From positions 1 to 50,064 of the forward strand of contig NZ_RQHV01000021.1 of the NCBI RefSeq assembly GCF_004771005.1: a stretch of DNA of 50,064 nucleotides, read 5' to 3'. This stretch comes from Leptospira ilyithenensis (GTDB lineage: Bacteria > Spirochaetota > Leptospiria > Leptospirales > Leptospiraceae). Below, one piece after another: positions 17,129-26,816 of the stretch. The notes below the pieces were generated by a model. That model was not told where the DNA came from. It was given only the letters and a program-made list of their open reading frames with translations, and made no database searches. The position numbers were made by a program, and so were the translations under genes. Every line of letters starts with the position of its first letter. The first letter of the stretch is position 1.

Positions 17129-19219
17129 TTAGTTGTCCAGCAGAACGTCTTTTCGGGAAAGATCGATCTTTCCTGTTTTATCAACAGAGATGACCTTCAC
17201 TTGAATCTTTTGACCTTCCGATACGATATCCCGAACGGATTGAACTCGTTTCACATCCAGTTTGGAAATATGGCAAAGACCTTCTTTTCCGGGAAGGATC
17301 TCTACAAATGCACCAAAGTCTGCGATACGTTTGATGGTTCCTTCGTAAATTCTTCCTACTTCGATCTCTTCGAAAATTCCGTCGATCATTGCAATCGCTT
17401 TCTCTTTGGAGGTTTCGCTTGGAGATGCAATCGTTACTTTACCGCTATCGTCCACAGAGATCTCTGATCCGGATTGTTCGATAATGGCACGAATCATTTT
17501 TCCGCCCGGACCAATGAGCTCGCCGATTCTATCTTTAGGAATTTGTTTCAAAGTGATACGAGGAGCATTGGAAGAAAGATCGTCTTTTACGCCGGAAATC
17601 GCTTTATTCATTTCCCCGAGGATATGATCACGACCAACTTGCGCTTGTTCTATGGCTTTTTGCAAAACTTCCAAACCAAGACCGTTTACTTTCAAGTCCA
17701 TTTGGAAAGCAGTGATCCCTTTTTTGGTTCCTGCCAGTTTGAAGTCCATATCACCGAAATGATCTTCAATCCCTGCAATATCGGATAATACCGCATAACG
17801 GCCTTTTTCGTCCGAAAAAAGTCCCATCGCAATCCCGGAAACGGGAGCGTGAATGGGAACACCACCTGCCATAAGAGCAAGTGTTCCGGAACAAACGGAC
17901 GCCATGGAAGAAGAACCGTTGGATTCTAAAATTTCGGAAACAACACGGATCACATAAGGAAAGTCAGTTTGCGAAGGAAGAACTTTTTTCAAAGCCCTCT
18001 CTGCCAAATTTCCATGTCCGATCTCACGTCTTCCGGGGCCGGAAGATCTTCTCACTTCCCCGACGGAGAACGCAGGGAAATTATAATGAAGCATGAAGTT
18101 CTTTTCTTTTTGACCTTCCAAAGTCTCATAACGTTGGTTATCCGAAGTACTTCCCAAGGTGATCACTCCCAAAGACTGGGTTTGACCTCTTGTGAAAACG
18201 GCAGATCCGTGAGCTCCGGGAAGAACATCTATCTCACATGAGATAGAACGAATTTCGTCTGTTTTTCTTCCGTCAAAACGAATCCCGTCATTTAATACAA
18301 GTTCGCGGACAACTTCGTATTCCAACTCATGAAGGAAATGTTTGATGTCTTTGGTTTTGTCTTCGGGAGTCAAAAGCTCTTTGAAGTGTTTTACCGTTTC
18401 ATCATTGATCTTTTTGATGTCTTCGTTGCGTTTTGCTTTTTCCGCGTTTTTGTTCGCAGCAGTGAGTTTTGCCAAAGCAAAGTCACGAATTTTTGCATGA
18501 AGGTCTTTGTCAGGAGCTTTGAGAACCACATCTTTTTTAGTGACTCCCAATTTTTTAACGAGGCTTTCTTGCAATTCAACAGCCACTTTCAACTGTTCTT
18601 GAGCAAATCGAAGAGCGTTCATCATATCCTCTTTGGATATTTCCTGTGCTTCTCCTTCGATCATTACGATGGCATCTTTGGTTCCTGCAACGATCAAATC
18701 CAGATCGGATCTGCTGATTTCTTCGTTCGTAGGGTTGAGAATAAACTCTCCGTCGATTCTTCCGATCCTTGCACCGGCAATAGGGCCTGCAAAAGGAATG
18801 GGAGAAACGGAAAGCGCCGCAGAAGCTGCGCTAATCGCGTGTCCGGCCACTGACACTTGTTTGTCTGCGGAAAGAACTTGGACTTGTAATTGTACTTCTG
18901 AAAAGTACCCTTCCGGGAACATCGGGCGTATCGGTCTGTCGATGATACGAGATAATAGTACTTCGTGTTCGGGAGGCTTTGCTTCTCGTTTGAAGTATCC
19001 ACCGGGGAAACGTCCAACCGAGTACAACTTCTCTGCGTATTCGCAAGTTAGGGGGAAAAAATCTTGTCCTTCTTTTGGTTCGTCTGCCGCACATACTGTA
19101 GCAAGTAAAACCAAATTTCCAGTCTTATATACAACCGACCCATGAGCTTGTTTCGCCCATTTGCCGGTTTCGATGGTGATAGAGTCTCTACCCCATGAGC
19201 CGGTGAACTCTGTAGCCAT
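17129..19219 (-). CDS. pnp: polyribonucleotide nucleotidyltransferase (PNPase)
   Basis: 696 residues, family length. Order: RNase PH core 1 (about 1-210), all-alpha linker, RNase PH core 2 (about 310-540, with [11 protein letters not shown] and [11 protein letters not shown]), KH domain ([16 protein letters not shown] near 565) and S1 domain ([20 protein letters not shown] near 627). The catalytic Asp-rich segment [17 protein letters not shown] is present. It degrades RNA phosphorolytically in the 3'-5' direction and can add tails. It starts five bases after rpsO, the widely conserved rpsO-pnp pairing. Confidence 0.97.
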   Translation of the reverse strand: MATEFTGSWGRDSITIETGKWAKQAHGSVVYKTGNLVLLATVCAADEPKEGQDFFPLTCEYAEKLYSVGRFPGGYFKREAKPPEHEVLLSRIIDRPIRPMFPEGYFSEVQLQVQVLSADKQVSVAGHAISAASAALSVSPIPFAGPIAGARIGRIDGEFILNPTNEEISRSDLDLIVAGTKDAIVMIEGEAQEISKEDMMNALRFAQEQLKVAVELQESLVKKLGVTKKDVVLKAPDKDLHAKIRDFALAKLTAANKNAEKAKRNEDIKKINDETVKHFKELLTPEDKTKDIKHFLHELEYEVVRELVLNDGIRFDGRKTDEIRSISCEIDVLPGAHGSAVFTRGQTQSLGVITLGSTSDNQRYETLEGQKEKNFMLHYNFPAFSVGEVRRSSGPGRREIGHGNLAERALKKVLPSQTDFPYVIRVVSEILESNGSSSMASVCSGTLALMAGGVPIHAPVSGIAMGLFSDEKGRYAVLSDIAGIEDHFGDMDFKLAGTKKGITAFQMDLKVNGLGLEVLQKAIEQAQVGRDHILGEMNKAISGVKDDLSSNAPRITLKQIPKDRIGELIGPGGKMIRAIIEQSGSEISVDDSGKVTIASPSETSKEKAIAMIDGIFEEIEVGRIYEGTIKRIADFGAFVEILPGKEGLCHISKLDVKRVQSVRDIVSEGQKIQVKVISVDKTGKIDLSRKDVLLDN

Positions 19220-19224
19220 AGGAA

Positions 19225-19491
19225 TTATTTCCTAAGGCCGAGTTTTTCAATCAGCTTTCTGTAACTATCTATATTAGATCTTTTAAGGTATTCCAAAAGA
19301 CTCTTTCTTTGGTTCACCATAGCAAGGAGACCGCGTCTAGAGTGGAAATCCTTTTTATTTGTCTTAAAATGTTCAGTAAGATCCTTGATTCTAGAGTCAA
19401 GTAGGGCAATTTGTACTTCTGCAGATCCAGTATCATTTGGTTTGCTACCGTGAGTGGCAATGATCTGCTGTTTTTGTTCTTTTGTGATCAT
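19225..19491 (-). CDS. rpsO: 30S ribosomal protein S15
   Basis: 88 residues, exact family length. Diagnostic segments are [29 protein letters not shown] and [21 protein letters not shown]15 binds the three-way junction of 16S rRNA and is a primary binder in 30S assembly. The frame is open further upstream to 19695, but the ATG at 19491 has GGAGGAAAT directly before it and matches the family start. It lies 25 bases after truB and 5 bases before pnp. Confidence 0.97.
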   Translation of the reverse strand: MITKEQKQQIIATHGSKPNDTGSAEVQIALLDSRIKDLTEHFKTNKKDFHSRRGLLAMVNQRKSLLEYLKRSNIDSYRKLIEKLGLRK

Positions 19492-19516
19492 ATTTCCTCC
19501 AAATTCTAAAAACCCT

Positions 19517-20452
19517 TCAATTAGAAAACATAATTTTTTGAGAAGGATTAAAAAATACTTTCCTGTAACGATAGGGCAAATGGGCTGACTTGTCTTCATA
19601 CTTGCACCAGGCCAGGATTTGTTCCGTTCTTTCTTCCAGCAGGTAAAACCCGGTTTCCGTAGCCTTAGGCAGTTTGTCCCAGATATATCCTCCATGGATC
19701 ACTGCAATGGACTCTCTCTCATCCAGGTATCTGTAGGGAAGCGGTAGAATCTCCTGCCAAGTGCGGGAGTCTTCAAAATCTATGGTTTCATAGGGAAGAG
19801 AACCTTCCAATCCCCAAGGGCCGATGGTTTCCCGCACCAATCTCCCCAGTTGGAGGGGAACCCCCCAAAGATCGGAAAGGTCCATTACAATCTTGCGGAT
19901 GTAAGTCCCGGAACTTACATGGACTCGAAAAGAAAAACCTCTTTCGTTCGGCTCCCCGTCCCAAACTTTATGAACCCGAATCTTTCTTGTTTTTTCTTTT
20001 ACCTTTCTGCCTCGTCTGACATGATCGGATTGCCTCATCCCGTCCACCTTGAGTGCGGAAAGTAAAGGTGCTGTTTGTTCCGTCCAGGAAGTGATTTTTT
20101 GCAATTCGGAGGAGATGGCGTCTTTGGAAAATGTTTCGCTGGCAAGAGAAGATTTTGTTTTTTCCAAGGGCCATTCTTCTATAATGTTTCCATCCGGGTC
20201 TCCCGAATCCGTTCTTCTTCCTACAATTACTTCTGCGTAATAGGATTTGTCCAGACCGAGGAATAACTCAGAAAAGGCGGTATAATCGCCAAAAGGAATA
20301 ATGAGAAGTCCTTCCGCAAACCGATCCAAAGTTCCTGTATGACCGATCGAATCCAAATGCAAACGTTTCTTCAAACGAACGACCACATCGGAAGAAGTCA
20401 ATCCGTCGGATTTGTTTACAAATAAATAACCGGACCTTTCGTTGAGAGCCAT
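19517..20452 (-). CDS. truB: tRNA pseudouridine-55 synthase
   Basis: 311 residues. The N-terminal [11 protein letters not shown] and [16 protein letters not shown] segments are the TruB active site; the Asp of GTLD is the nucleophile. [12 protein letters not shown] and [12 protein letters not shown] further on are also conserved. The canonical GTLDPLATG is here GTLDRFAEG, a mild divergence. It makes pseudouridine 55 in the T loop of tRNAs. A C-terminal extension of about 70 residues is less conserved. In most bacteria truB directly follows rbfA; here about 1.8 kb separates them. Confidence 0.94.
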   Translation of the reverse strand: MALNERSGYLFVNKSDGLTSSDVVVRLKKRLHLDSIGHTGTLDRFAEGLLIIPFGDYTAFSELFLGLDKSYYAEVIVGRRTDSGDPDGNIIEEWPLEKTKSSLASETFSKDAISSELQKITSWTEQTAPLLSALKVDGMRQSDHVRRGRKVKEKTRKIRVHKVWDGEPNERGFSFRVHVSSGTYIRKIVMDLSDLWGVPLQLGRLVRETIGPWGLEGSLPYETIDFEDSRTWQEILPLPYRYLDERESIAVIHGGYIWDKLPKATETGFYLLEERTEQILAWCKYEDKSAHLPYRYRKVFFNPSQKIMFSN

Positions 20453-20511
20453 CGCTTTAGAATAAATCCCTCCCCAACCCCCGCGTCAAATAGATTGTAA
20501 GCGAAAAAGGT

Positions 20512-21333
20512 TTACGGTTCCCGTTTTCCTTTGGGGCGACTAGGGTCTTTCCCCCATTCATTCCATGATCCATCGTATAAGTTTGCATCTTTTCTTCCTA
20601 GTAATGCAAGCGCTGTCATTGGAACCGTGGCAGAGGCTCCTCCATTGCAATACAACATGATCTTTTCAGGAAGTTTTTCCGAATCTATCCCTGCTTCCAA
20701 GAAAGCTTTTTTCAACTGATCGATCGGATGAAACTTTCCCGTTTCCGGATCGATCAGAGTCGGATGAGGTAGATTGACTGCTCCGGGGATAAACCCGTTT
20801 GCATATACTTCCGGCCGCCTAGCATCAATTAAAAGAGTGTCCGAAGATCGGAACTGAACTTCATCTGCAGTCAGTCTCAATTGGGTACGTATGTTCGGAG
20901 TAAAATTCGCTTTCGGATAAGAAGGTATTTCCGAAACGACAGGCTTTCCTTCCGATTTCCATAATTTTAATCCGCCATCCAAAATCTTAACATTCTCGTG
21001 GCCATAATAACGCAATGCCCAAGCCAATCTTCCTGCAAACATAGTGTTATGATCATCATAAGCAACAACCAGACTGTCGTCGCCAATGCCTAAACTTTCC
21101 ATCAACGATTTGAATTTTTTAGAAGGAGCGATATTGATGGGAACCGGATCATTCAAATCGACTATATCTTTTGTCCAGTCGACAAATACCGCGCCCGGGA
21201 TATGTTCTTTCAGATAGGCATCTTTTTCCGCATGATACCTAGGTTCAGAAAGTTCCACTCTTCCCCTGATATCTACAATCCGAACTTCTGCATTTCCCAG
21301 CTGAGAAAAAAGCCAATCTGTGCTAACAATCAT
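20512..21333 (-). CDS. sulfurtransferase, tandem rhodanese domains
   Basis: 273 residues from the ATG at 21333, which has AGGA seven bases upstream; a longer TTG start at 21372 is less likely. Two rhodanese domains: the N-terminal one (residues 1-135, with IPGAVFVDW) lacks a catalytic Cys, and the C-terminal one has DARRPEVY and the active-site loop LYCNGGASAT, whose Cys carries the sulfane sulfur. It belongs to the thiosulfate/3-mercaptopyruvate sulfurtransferase group; the CNGGASA loop decides neither substrate. Its ATG overlaps the stop of the broken NmrA-family gene (ATGA), so the two were once a coupled pair. Confidence 0.88.
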   Translation of the reverse strand: MIVSTDWLFSQLGNAEVRIVDIRGRVELSEPRYHAEKDAYLKEHIPGAVFVDWTKDIVDLNDPVPINIAPSKKFKSLMESLGIGDDSLVVAYDDHNTMFAGRLAWALRYYGHENVKILDGGLKLWKSEGKPVVSEIPSYPKANFTPNIRTQLRLTADEVQFRSSDTLLIDARRPEVYANGFIPGAVNLPHPTLIDPETGKFHPIDQLKKAFLEAGIDSEKLPEKIMLYCNGGASATVPMTALALLGRKDANLYDGSWNEWGKDPSRPKGKREP

Positions 21334-21692
21334 ATGGATCCTAAGTTCGGTCTTAAGACGTTCTTCCCCCAAAGCTCTATTGTCGTCGAGGTAGTGGTTC
21401 GAGGAGAACGTTCTCCTTCCACTTCTCTGGGCAAATGCATAGACCGATAGATCTCGGTATAACCAAGTGCTGCCGCCTTTGTCACTCCTTTGTCTATTAG
21501 GTTTTGAAAAAAATCCTCCAGACTGATAAATACATATCTTAGATCCAAATCTGCCGCTTTTCCCAATCGAATGGCTGCTTCCTCAAATGTAACATCTTCC
21601 GCACCATGCAAAACATGGATTTGTTATCCGGACCAATCCCGATTCAAAAGATATCGGGAAGCAACTTCAGCAATGTCGGAAGTTGCGATGTC
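21330..21692 (-). pseudogene. NmrA-like NAD(P)-binding protein, truncated and with in-frame stop
   Basis: The frame reads SDIAEVASRYLLNRDWSG, then TAA (about 21624), then QIHVLHGAEDVTFEEAAIRL and onward to a natural-looking C-terminus ending with TGA at 21330. These are the C-terminal segments of NmrA/SDR_a5-type oxidoreductases (AARYLL.D..W.G, then HGPEDLTF-like). The N-terminal Rossmann part is missing: upstream of 21692 the sequence turns into a GC-rich palindromic unit. One internal stop plus loss of the NAD-binding half make it a pseudogene. It overlaps the downstream rhodanese start by 4 bases. Confidence 0.75.
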
Positions 21693-21696
21693 GGGG

Positions 21697-21775
21697 CGAC
21701 CTCTCGTATCCTTCGGATCCGAGACCGGGCTACTTCGGGCTCGCGGATTCCCGCTCGGTCGCGCAATACGCGACC
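21697..21775. repeat. GC-rich palindromic (REP-like) unit
   Basis: This segment is strikingly richer in G+C than its surroundings. It holds three hairpins: GGTCGCG/CGCGACC at 21757-21763 and 21769-21775 (7 pairs, loop CAATA), GCGG/CCGC around 21743-21754, and CTCG-ATCC/GGAT-CGAG at 21703-21723. The unit begins and ends with GCGACC/GGTCGC-type bases. It joins directly to the truncated NmrA-like gene. Dispersed palindromic repeats have this form, but only one copy is in this window. Confidence 0.5.
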
Positions 21776-22270
21776 TGGCCCTGCGTATCCCTGGTCGTAG
21801 AGGATGATCGTTAGTTGTTAGGTCACATATCCCCTGGCCATTCTTGACAACTCACAGGGTGAGAATGTGAACTGGACGGCAAGCGTCCAGACTCACAGAC
21901 TTGCAAGGAAACATCTATCTTGCTTTTAAGAGAAGAATGGATGATCTATGTTAGTTTGGACCTCGCATCTTTTTTGTCCGAGGCAAGACTCTTTTTATAA
22001 GATCGTTTTAGGTATACTATCCCCGCCCTAATGAGACTGGGTGGGGTTAACCACAAAGCCACCCAATGAGTTCCAACTAACATATTCAGCTCGAACCGGC
22101 AATTCCTCTTTGTATTTTCCTAAAAATTCTTAAGGAAAGTTCGCCTTTTGCCAGGTGAGCCGTGAGCATATAGCAAAGAAGGGAAAAACACTTGGAAAAG
22201 TTGATATTTGAGTTAAAAAAAGCGGGAGCGGTTGAAACAAGGAAGCTTTGGAAAATCAAACGAAAGAAAT
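21776..22270. other. intergenic insert between rbfA and the rhodanese operon
   Basis: No convincing coding frame was found in these 495 bases. Just downstream of rbfA on the minus strand is a T-rich tract (around 22216-22222) that could end some transcripts. The central part is highly self-complementary and is annotated separately as a candidate structured RNA. The usual infB-rbfA-truB order is broken here, so this insert lies inside what is normally a tight operon. Confidence 0.6.
21840..22100 (-). ncRNA. candidate structured leader or small RNA with alternative hairpins
   Basis: Several stems are visible. CTGGACG/CGTCCAG (21872-21878, 21884-21890) is extended by TGTGA/TCACA (21866-21870, 21893-21897). 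CTCAC/GTGAG pairs at 21851-21863. A long-range helix of 12 pairs with one bulge joins 21948-21960 to 22072-22083. Within it, CCCCGCCC (22021-22028) can pair with GGGTGGGG (22039-22046), while TGGGTGG (22038-22044) can pair with CCACCCA (22059-22065); the two exclude each other, as in attenuators. The strand is inferred from the flanking operon. I could not match it to a known riboswitch, tmRNA, RNase P RNA or 6S RNA. Confidence 0.35.
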
Positions 22271-22696
22271 CTATTTTTCTTCCGGATCCAAACTCTCATC
22301 TTCTTCCGCAAACTCTTCCGATGCATCCGGATGAGTTTCTTCAAAAAGAGTTTTTGGCTTGGATTCATCAATCAATCGAATCACTTCCAAAGACTTGATG
22401 TAATTATTGTCCCAGGCAAAAGTAAATCTCGGGTTTGTATGCAGATGGAGTTGTTTGCCAACAAGCGAAGTTAAAAATCCGGCAGAAGATGTAAGTCCTG
22501 CCATCAATTTTTTTCTTTCGTTATTGTTGCAAAGTGCGGTAAAATAGACAGTCGCCTTCTTCAGATCATCGGTAATCTCAATTCGATGAAAGGAGGGCAG
22601 AAAAATCCTGGGATCTTTCACCTTTCCTTCCAAAATCGCAGTAGCGAGAATGCGAATGATTTCCGCTTCGAGTTTTTTCTTTCGAATCGGATTCAT
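22271..22696 (-). CDS. rbfA: ribosome-binding factor A
   Basis: 141 residues. The small KH-like fold of RbfA is recognisable: an N-terminal helix (NPIRKKKLEAEIIRILATAI), then ITDDLKKATVYFTAL, and a C-terminal Asp/Glu-rich tail of about 35 residues beyond the usual end. RbfA binds the 30S subunit and helps mature the 5' end of 16S rRNA, with importance in the cold. It lies 12 bases after infB. The fold and position are strong; sequence identity to model proteins is modest. Confidence 0.88.
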   Translation of the reverse strand: MNPIRKKKLEAEIIRILATAILEGKVKDPRIFLPSFHRIEITDDLKKATVYFTALCNNNERKKLMAGLTSSAGFLTSLVGKQLHLHTNPRFTFAWDNNYIKSLEVIRLIDESKPKTLFEETHPDASEEFAEEDESLDPEEK

Positions 22697-22708
22697 AGTT
22701 TCTGACCT

Positions 22709-25414
22709 CTAAAGCTTACGTGCAATCTCTCTGATCTCGTAAGCTTCAATTTCATCGCCTACTTCAAAATCATTGAAACCATCGAGCAAGATACCGCATT
22801 CAAAACCTGTGAGAACATCAGCAACATCGTCTTTCATACGTTTGAGGTTCTTGAGTTTACCTTCCCATAGAATCTCTCCGGATTTGTTCGAAATCACCCG
22901 AACACTTGCTTGTTTGGTCACCTTACCGGATTTAACCATACAACCTGCAATGTTACCCACTTTGGAAATCTTGAATACGTCTCTGATTTCGATTTTACCG
23001 ATTACGTTCTCAACTTTTTCAGGATCAAGTAGTCCTTCCATGGAAGCTTTTACTTCATTTACCACATCGTAAATGATGCTATAGTATTTGATTTCTACTT
23101 TTTCTTTCTCAGCCAAAGATACTGTTTTCGGATTGGCTCTTGTATGAAATCCGATCACAATCGCATTCGAAGCGGAAGCAAGTATGATATCCGAATCCAC
23201 AATCGCACCCGTTCCGGCGTGAATCACATGTAGACGAACATCGACAGTGGATAATTTCTCCAATGCTTCTTTCACAGCTTCCGTAGATCCGCGAACGTCC
23301 GCTTTGATAATGACTTTGAGTTCTTTGAGGGCACCTTGTTTGATGATCTCACTCATATTGTCCAGAGTCACCCGAGTGGAGTTTTTAGACTGACCTAGTC
23401 TCTCATACTCTTGACGGCTATGGGAAATGGTTCTTGCTTCTTTATCGTCAATCACCACATCAAATGGAGCTCCTGCATCAGGAACTCCGTCCAAACCGGT
23501 AACAAGTGCCGGGAATGCAGGGCCTGCTTCCCGAATCGAATGACCTAAGTCATCATACATGGCACGAACTCGTCCTGCATGAACACCGGCCACAAATGCA
23601 TCACCCACTCTTAAGGTTCCGTTTTGGATGAGAACCGTTGCAACAGCACCACGACCCGGATCGAGTTTTGCTTCTACGATCGTTCCTTTGGCACGGCGAC
23701 GAGGGTTTGCTTTGTGATCGAGCAATTCCGCTTGGATGAGGATCATTTCAAGTAGTTTGTCGATTCCAATATTATTCTTTGCTGATATTTCACAAAAGAT
23801 GGTAGTTCCACCCCATTCTTCCGGTTGAAGTCCGTAATTGGAAAGTTCTTGTCTTACTTTTTCCGGATTCGCCGCAGGAAGGTCAATCTTGTTGACCGCA
23901 ACAATGATCGGAACAGATGCTTCTTTCGCATGATTGATCGCTTCGATGGTTTGAGGCATCACACCATCGTCAGCAGCTACAACCAGAACCACGATATCCG
24001 TAATGGATGCTCCACGAGCTCTCATGGAAGTAAAAGCTTCGTGACCAGGTGTATCTAGAAAGGCTACCTTTCCACGACTGGTCTCAACTTGGTAGGCACC
24101 GATATGTTGAGTGATTCCGCCGGATTCTCCTTCTGCTACGCGGGAAGAACGAATCGTATCCAATAATTTTGTCTTACCATGGTCAACGTGACCCATAATC
24201 GTAACAACCGGAGGGCGAGTGATATAATCTTCAGGAAGATCTTTTTCCTCTTCAATGACTGTTTCATCATAGAGAGAAACGATCTTCACCTTACAACCGT
24301 AATCATCTGCCAGGATCGAAGCAGTCTCCGCATCGATCACATTATTGATCGTTACCATCATACCCATTTTCATCAGTTTGGATATGATCTCACCCGGTTT
24401 TAGATTTAATTTTTTTGCAATCTCTCCCACTTGAATGTTTTCAAGGATAGAAATCTCTTTCGGTACAGCAGCAAGCGCTGCAGCCTGAGCTTTTTGTTTT
24501 CTAAAACTTTGTTTGAAAAATTTAGTATTTTCGTCTTTTTCAGTGCGGGCCTTATCTTTTTCAAAGACTCTCTTTTTGCCTGCACCAGAACCTGCTGGTC
24601 CCCCGGAACCAGTATTTCCACCGCCAAATGCAGGATCGGAAATAGGTTTAGCACCTGGGCCACCTTGCCCGATCGGACGAGCGCCTCGGTTTCCACCTTG
24701 TCCAGGACCACCCGGTCCACGATAACCACCGCCACCTTGGCCTTGTCCAGGACCACCCGGTCCGCGATAACCGCCACCTTGGCCTTGTCCAGGACCACCC
24801 GGTCCGCGATAACCACCACCTTGGCCTTGTCCACCACCCGGTCCGCGATAACCGCCACCACCTTGGCCTTGTCCACCGCCCGGTCCGCGATAACCGCCAC
24901 CACCTTGGCCTTGTCCACCGCCCGGTCCACGATAACCGCCACCATCATTTCGTTGAGGGGGAGCATTCGTAGGTCTGGATATAATTGGATTTCTGTCTTC
25001 TTTTTTGAAAAAACCGGGAACGGTTTGCCCTTGGTTTCTTCTATCATCGTTTCTATAATTTGGTGACGAAGTATCTCCGGAGAGAATGGACTCAGGCTTT
25101 CTGTCCATTGGCCTTGACTCAGGTAATTCTTCTCTTTTGCGTTCCGGACGAGAAACAATGGGAGAGGCTTGGGAAGGAGCTTGAGGACCCGATCCTAAAC
25201 CACCTTGTCTTTTTGCTTCTTCTCTAATGAGTTCATTTAGATCTTTTTTTCTATTATCCGCTGTAGAGGAACCGGTTCTCGGCTCTACAGGAGTGGCGCT
25301 AGCTTTGGACTCAACAGAGTTGGGCTTTTTTTTGATGACAAGTTTTTTTTTCGTCTTATCACCGCTAGCCGCACCCTGTTGCAGGGTTTCTTTAATCGAC
25401 TTTTGTTCTTCCAT
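22709..25414 (-). CDS. infB: translation initiation factor IF-2
   Basis: 901 residues. The N-terminal 300 residues are basic, disordered and carry a Gly-rich repeat block. The IF2 N-domain follows ([18 protein letters not shown] near 345), then the G domain: GHVDHGKT (P-loop, near 404), DTPGHEAF, and NKID, then the domains that bind fMet-tRNA at the C-terminus. It brings initiator tRNA to the 30S subunit and promotes subunit joining with GTP hydrolysis. It starts 15 bases after nusA. Frames read in the repeat block on other strands are shadows caused by the repeats. Confidence 0.97.
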   Translation of the reverse strand: MEEQKSIKETLQQGAASGDKTKKKLVIKKKPNSVESKASATPVEPRTGSSTADNRKKDLNELIREEAKRQGGLGSGPQAPSQASPIVSRPERKREELPESRPMDRKPESILSGDTSSPNYRNDDRRNQGQTVPGFFKKEDRNPIISRPTNAPPQRNDGGGYRGPGGGQGQGGGGYRGPGGGQGQGGGGYRGPGGGQGQGGGYRGPGGPGQGQGGGYRGPGGPGQGQGGGGYRGPGGPGQGGNRGARPIGQGGPGAKPISDPAFGGGNTGSGGPAGSGAGKKRVFEKDKARTEKDENTKFFKQSFRKQKAQAAALAAVPKEISILENIQVGEIAKKLNLKPGEIISKLMKMGMMVTINNVIDAETASILADDYGCKVKIVSLYDETVIEEEKDLPEDYITRPPVVTIMGHVDHGKTKLLDTIRSSRVAEGESGGITQHIGAYQVETSRGKVAFLDTPGHEAFTSMRARGASITDIVVLVVAADDGVMPQTIEAINHAKEASVPIIVAVNKIDLPAANPEKVRQELSNYGLQPEEWGGTTIFCEISAKNNIGIDKLLEMILIQAELLDHKANPRRRAKGTIVEAKLDPGRGAVATVLIQNGTLRVGDAFVAGVHAGRVRAMYDDLGHSIREAGPAFPALVTGLDGVPDAGAPFDVVIDDKEARTISHSRQEYERLGQSKNSTRVTLDNMSEIIKQGALKELKVIIKADVRGSTEAVKEALEKLSTVDVRLHVIHAGTGAIVDSDIILASASNAIVIGFHTRANPKTVSLAEKEKVEIKYYSIIYDVVNEVKASMEGLLDPEKVENVIGKIEIRDVFKISKVGNIAGCMVKSGKVTKQASVRVISNKSGEILWEGKLKNLKRMKDDVADVLTGFECGILLDGFNDFEVGDEIEAYEIREIARKL
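24690..24945. repeat. in-frame tandem repeats in infB N-terminus
   Basis: About six or seven direct repeats of roughly 36-42 bases encode units like [14 protein letters not shown] and [14 protein letters not shown] within IF-2 residues about 157-242. Unit lengths are multiples of three, so copy-number change keeps the frame. The units resemble RGG-type RNA-binding tails. Variation between units (GGG or GP ends) suggests repeated duplication. Confidence 0.85.
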
Positions 25415-25429
25415 ATAGTATTGCTAGCC

Positions 25430-26812
25430 TTAGCCCTCTTCCACCCATTCAATCGACTCACGAAGTAATTTCAAAATTTGATCCGCTGTAGTGCGACCAA
25501 TTCCCGAAATCGCCGACAACTCTTCCGGACTTACATCAAGTAATGTTTCCACATCCTTGATTCCACCTGCTTCCAAAAGTCCAACGATCCTTGGAGTGAG
25601 GCCCGGCACATCGGAGAGAGGAGTTAGATCCGAATCATCTTCTGAAATAGATTCATCACTCACTTCTTCCATTGCTTCCTGTTGCGCGTTGAACAATCTA
25701 TCCAGTTTTTCGCGCGCTTCCGGAGAAGCCAATTCTTGGTTGTACTGAGAAACCGTTTTGATATCGATCTTGTATCCTGACAATTGGGAAACCAATTTCA
25801 CATTGGAACCGTTCACACCAATTGCGAGAGACAAAGACTCATCCGGAACGATCACGAGGGCATCCCCTCTCTTTCGATCCACATGAACTTCAACCGGTTT
25901 TGCAGGAGAAATAGCATTGGCAATAAACACACTCGGTTCTTCCGAATGCAATACGATATCGATTCTTTCATTTCCAAGTTCGCGTACGATTGCTTGGATA
26001 CGAACCCCTTTCATACCGACGCAGGCACCGACAGGATCTACATCTTGTTTGGTTGTATAAACAACTACCTTGGTTCGAAAAGAAGGAATACGAGCTACGT
26101 CTCTGATTTCAACGATTCCGTCATAAACTTCAGGAATCTCCATCTCGAATAATTTCTTCACAAAGTCCCCGGAAGCCCGCGATAAAGTGATCACAGGCAT
26201 CGGTTCTCTGGGTCGAATTTCCACTCTGGATATAATTGCTTTTAGGCGATCCCCCTGGCGGTATTTTTCCCCTGGGTTTTGGTCTTTCTTGGGCATAATG
26301 CCTTCGACCTTACCTAAATCGATACTCATCGCGTCTTTTTTCCATCTTTGGAAATATCCGTGAGTGAGTTCCCCTTCCTTGGATTTGTATTCCTGGAAGA
26401 GAAGGTCTTTTTCCATATCTCGAAGTCTTTGGAAAACCATTTGTTTCGCTTGGCTGGAAAGTACCCTGGATAGGTCTTGCGGTTTTTCGTAAATGCGAAG
26501 TTGGGAACCGGCAGAAACACTTGGATCTGTTTTATGAGCTTCCGCTTCGGTAATTTCAAGAGGAGTTTTCGGTTCCCCATCCACTACTGTTTTCAAAACG
26601 GAAACAACGATTTCGTTTTTATTGTCCGAGCCAAATTCAACTTGGCAAAGTTCTTCCTCATCCGTTTCCAAGCCCAACTTCTTTCGATAGGCGGTGAGAA
26701 GGGATTCCTGGATGATACCGAGTACAAGATCTCTGTCCAAGGATTTGTCTTGGCAGAACTGTTGGATGGCTTCAAAGAGGCCGATTTCTTTCGTCGCTTG
26801 TTTAGTTGCCAT
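25430..26812 (-). CDS. nusA: transcription termination/antitermination factor NusA
   Basis: 460 residues. N-terminal RNA polymerase-binding domain (to about 130), S1 domain (ELTHGYFQRWKKDAMSIDLG near 145), two KH domains (DPVGACVGMKGVRIQAIV near 235 and LAIGVNGSNVKLVSQLSGY near 330), then a C-terminal helix-hairpin-helix (LSAISGIGRTTADQILKLL). It tunes pausing, termination and antitermination. It begins four bases after rimP and ends 15 before infB, the standard order. Confidence 0.96.
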   Translation of the reverse strand: MATKQATKEIGLFEAIQQFCQDKSLDRDLVLGIIQESLLTAYRKKLGLETDEEELCQVEFGSDNKNEIVVSVLKTVVDGEPKTPLEITEAEAHKTDPSVSAGSQLRIYEKPQDLSRVLSSQAKQMVFQRLRDMEKDLLFQEYKSKEGELTHGYFQRWKKDAMSIDLGKVEGIMPKKDQNPGEKYRQGDRLKAIISRVEIRPREPMPVITLSRASGDFVKKLFEMEIPEVYDGIVEIRDVARIPSFRTKVVVYTTKQDVDPVGACVGMKGVRIQAIVRELGNERIDIVLHSEEPSVFIANAISPAKPVEVHVDRKRGDALVIVPDESLSLAIGVNGSNVKLVSQLSGYKIDIKTVSQYNQELASPEAREKLDRLFNAQQEAMEEVSDESISEDDSDLTPLSDVPGLTPRIVGLLEAGGIKDVETLLDVSPEELSAISGIGRTTADQILKLLRESIEWVEEG

Positions 26813-26816
26813 AATA

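Noticed and set aside
18329..18853. A 174-codon plus-strand frame opposite pnp
   Set aside because: It is a shadow of the conserved PNPase frame and is rich in Phe, Cys and Arg, as expected for reverse reading.
22090..22105. A GGTTCGAGC stretch on the minus strand resembling a tRNA T loop
   Set aside because: No acceptor or anticodon arm could be built around it, and the tmRNA consensus ends are absent.
24690..24945. Regular repeats resembling a CRISPR array
   Set aside because: The repeats are contiguous, in frame and coding for Gly-rich units. There are no unique spacers.
24406..25158. A 250-codon frame on the minus strand and a 211-codon frame on the plus strand in the infB repeat region
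   Set aside because: Both arise because the Gly-rich repeats are free of stops in several frames. The IF-2 frame is the conserved one.
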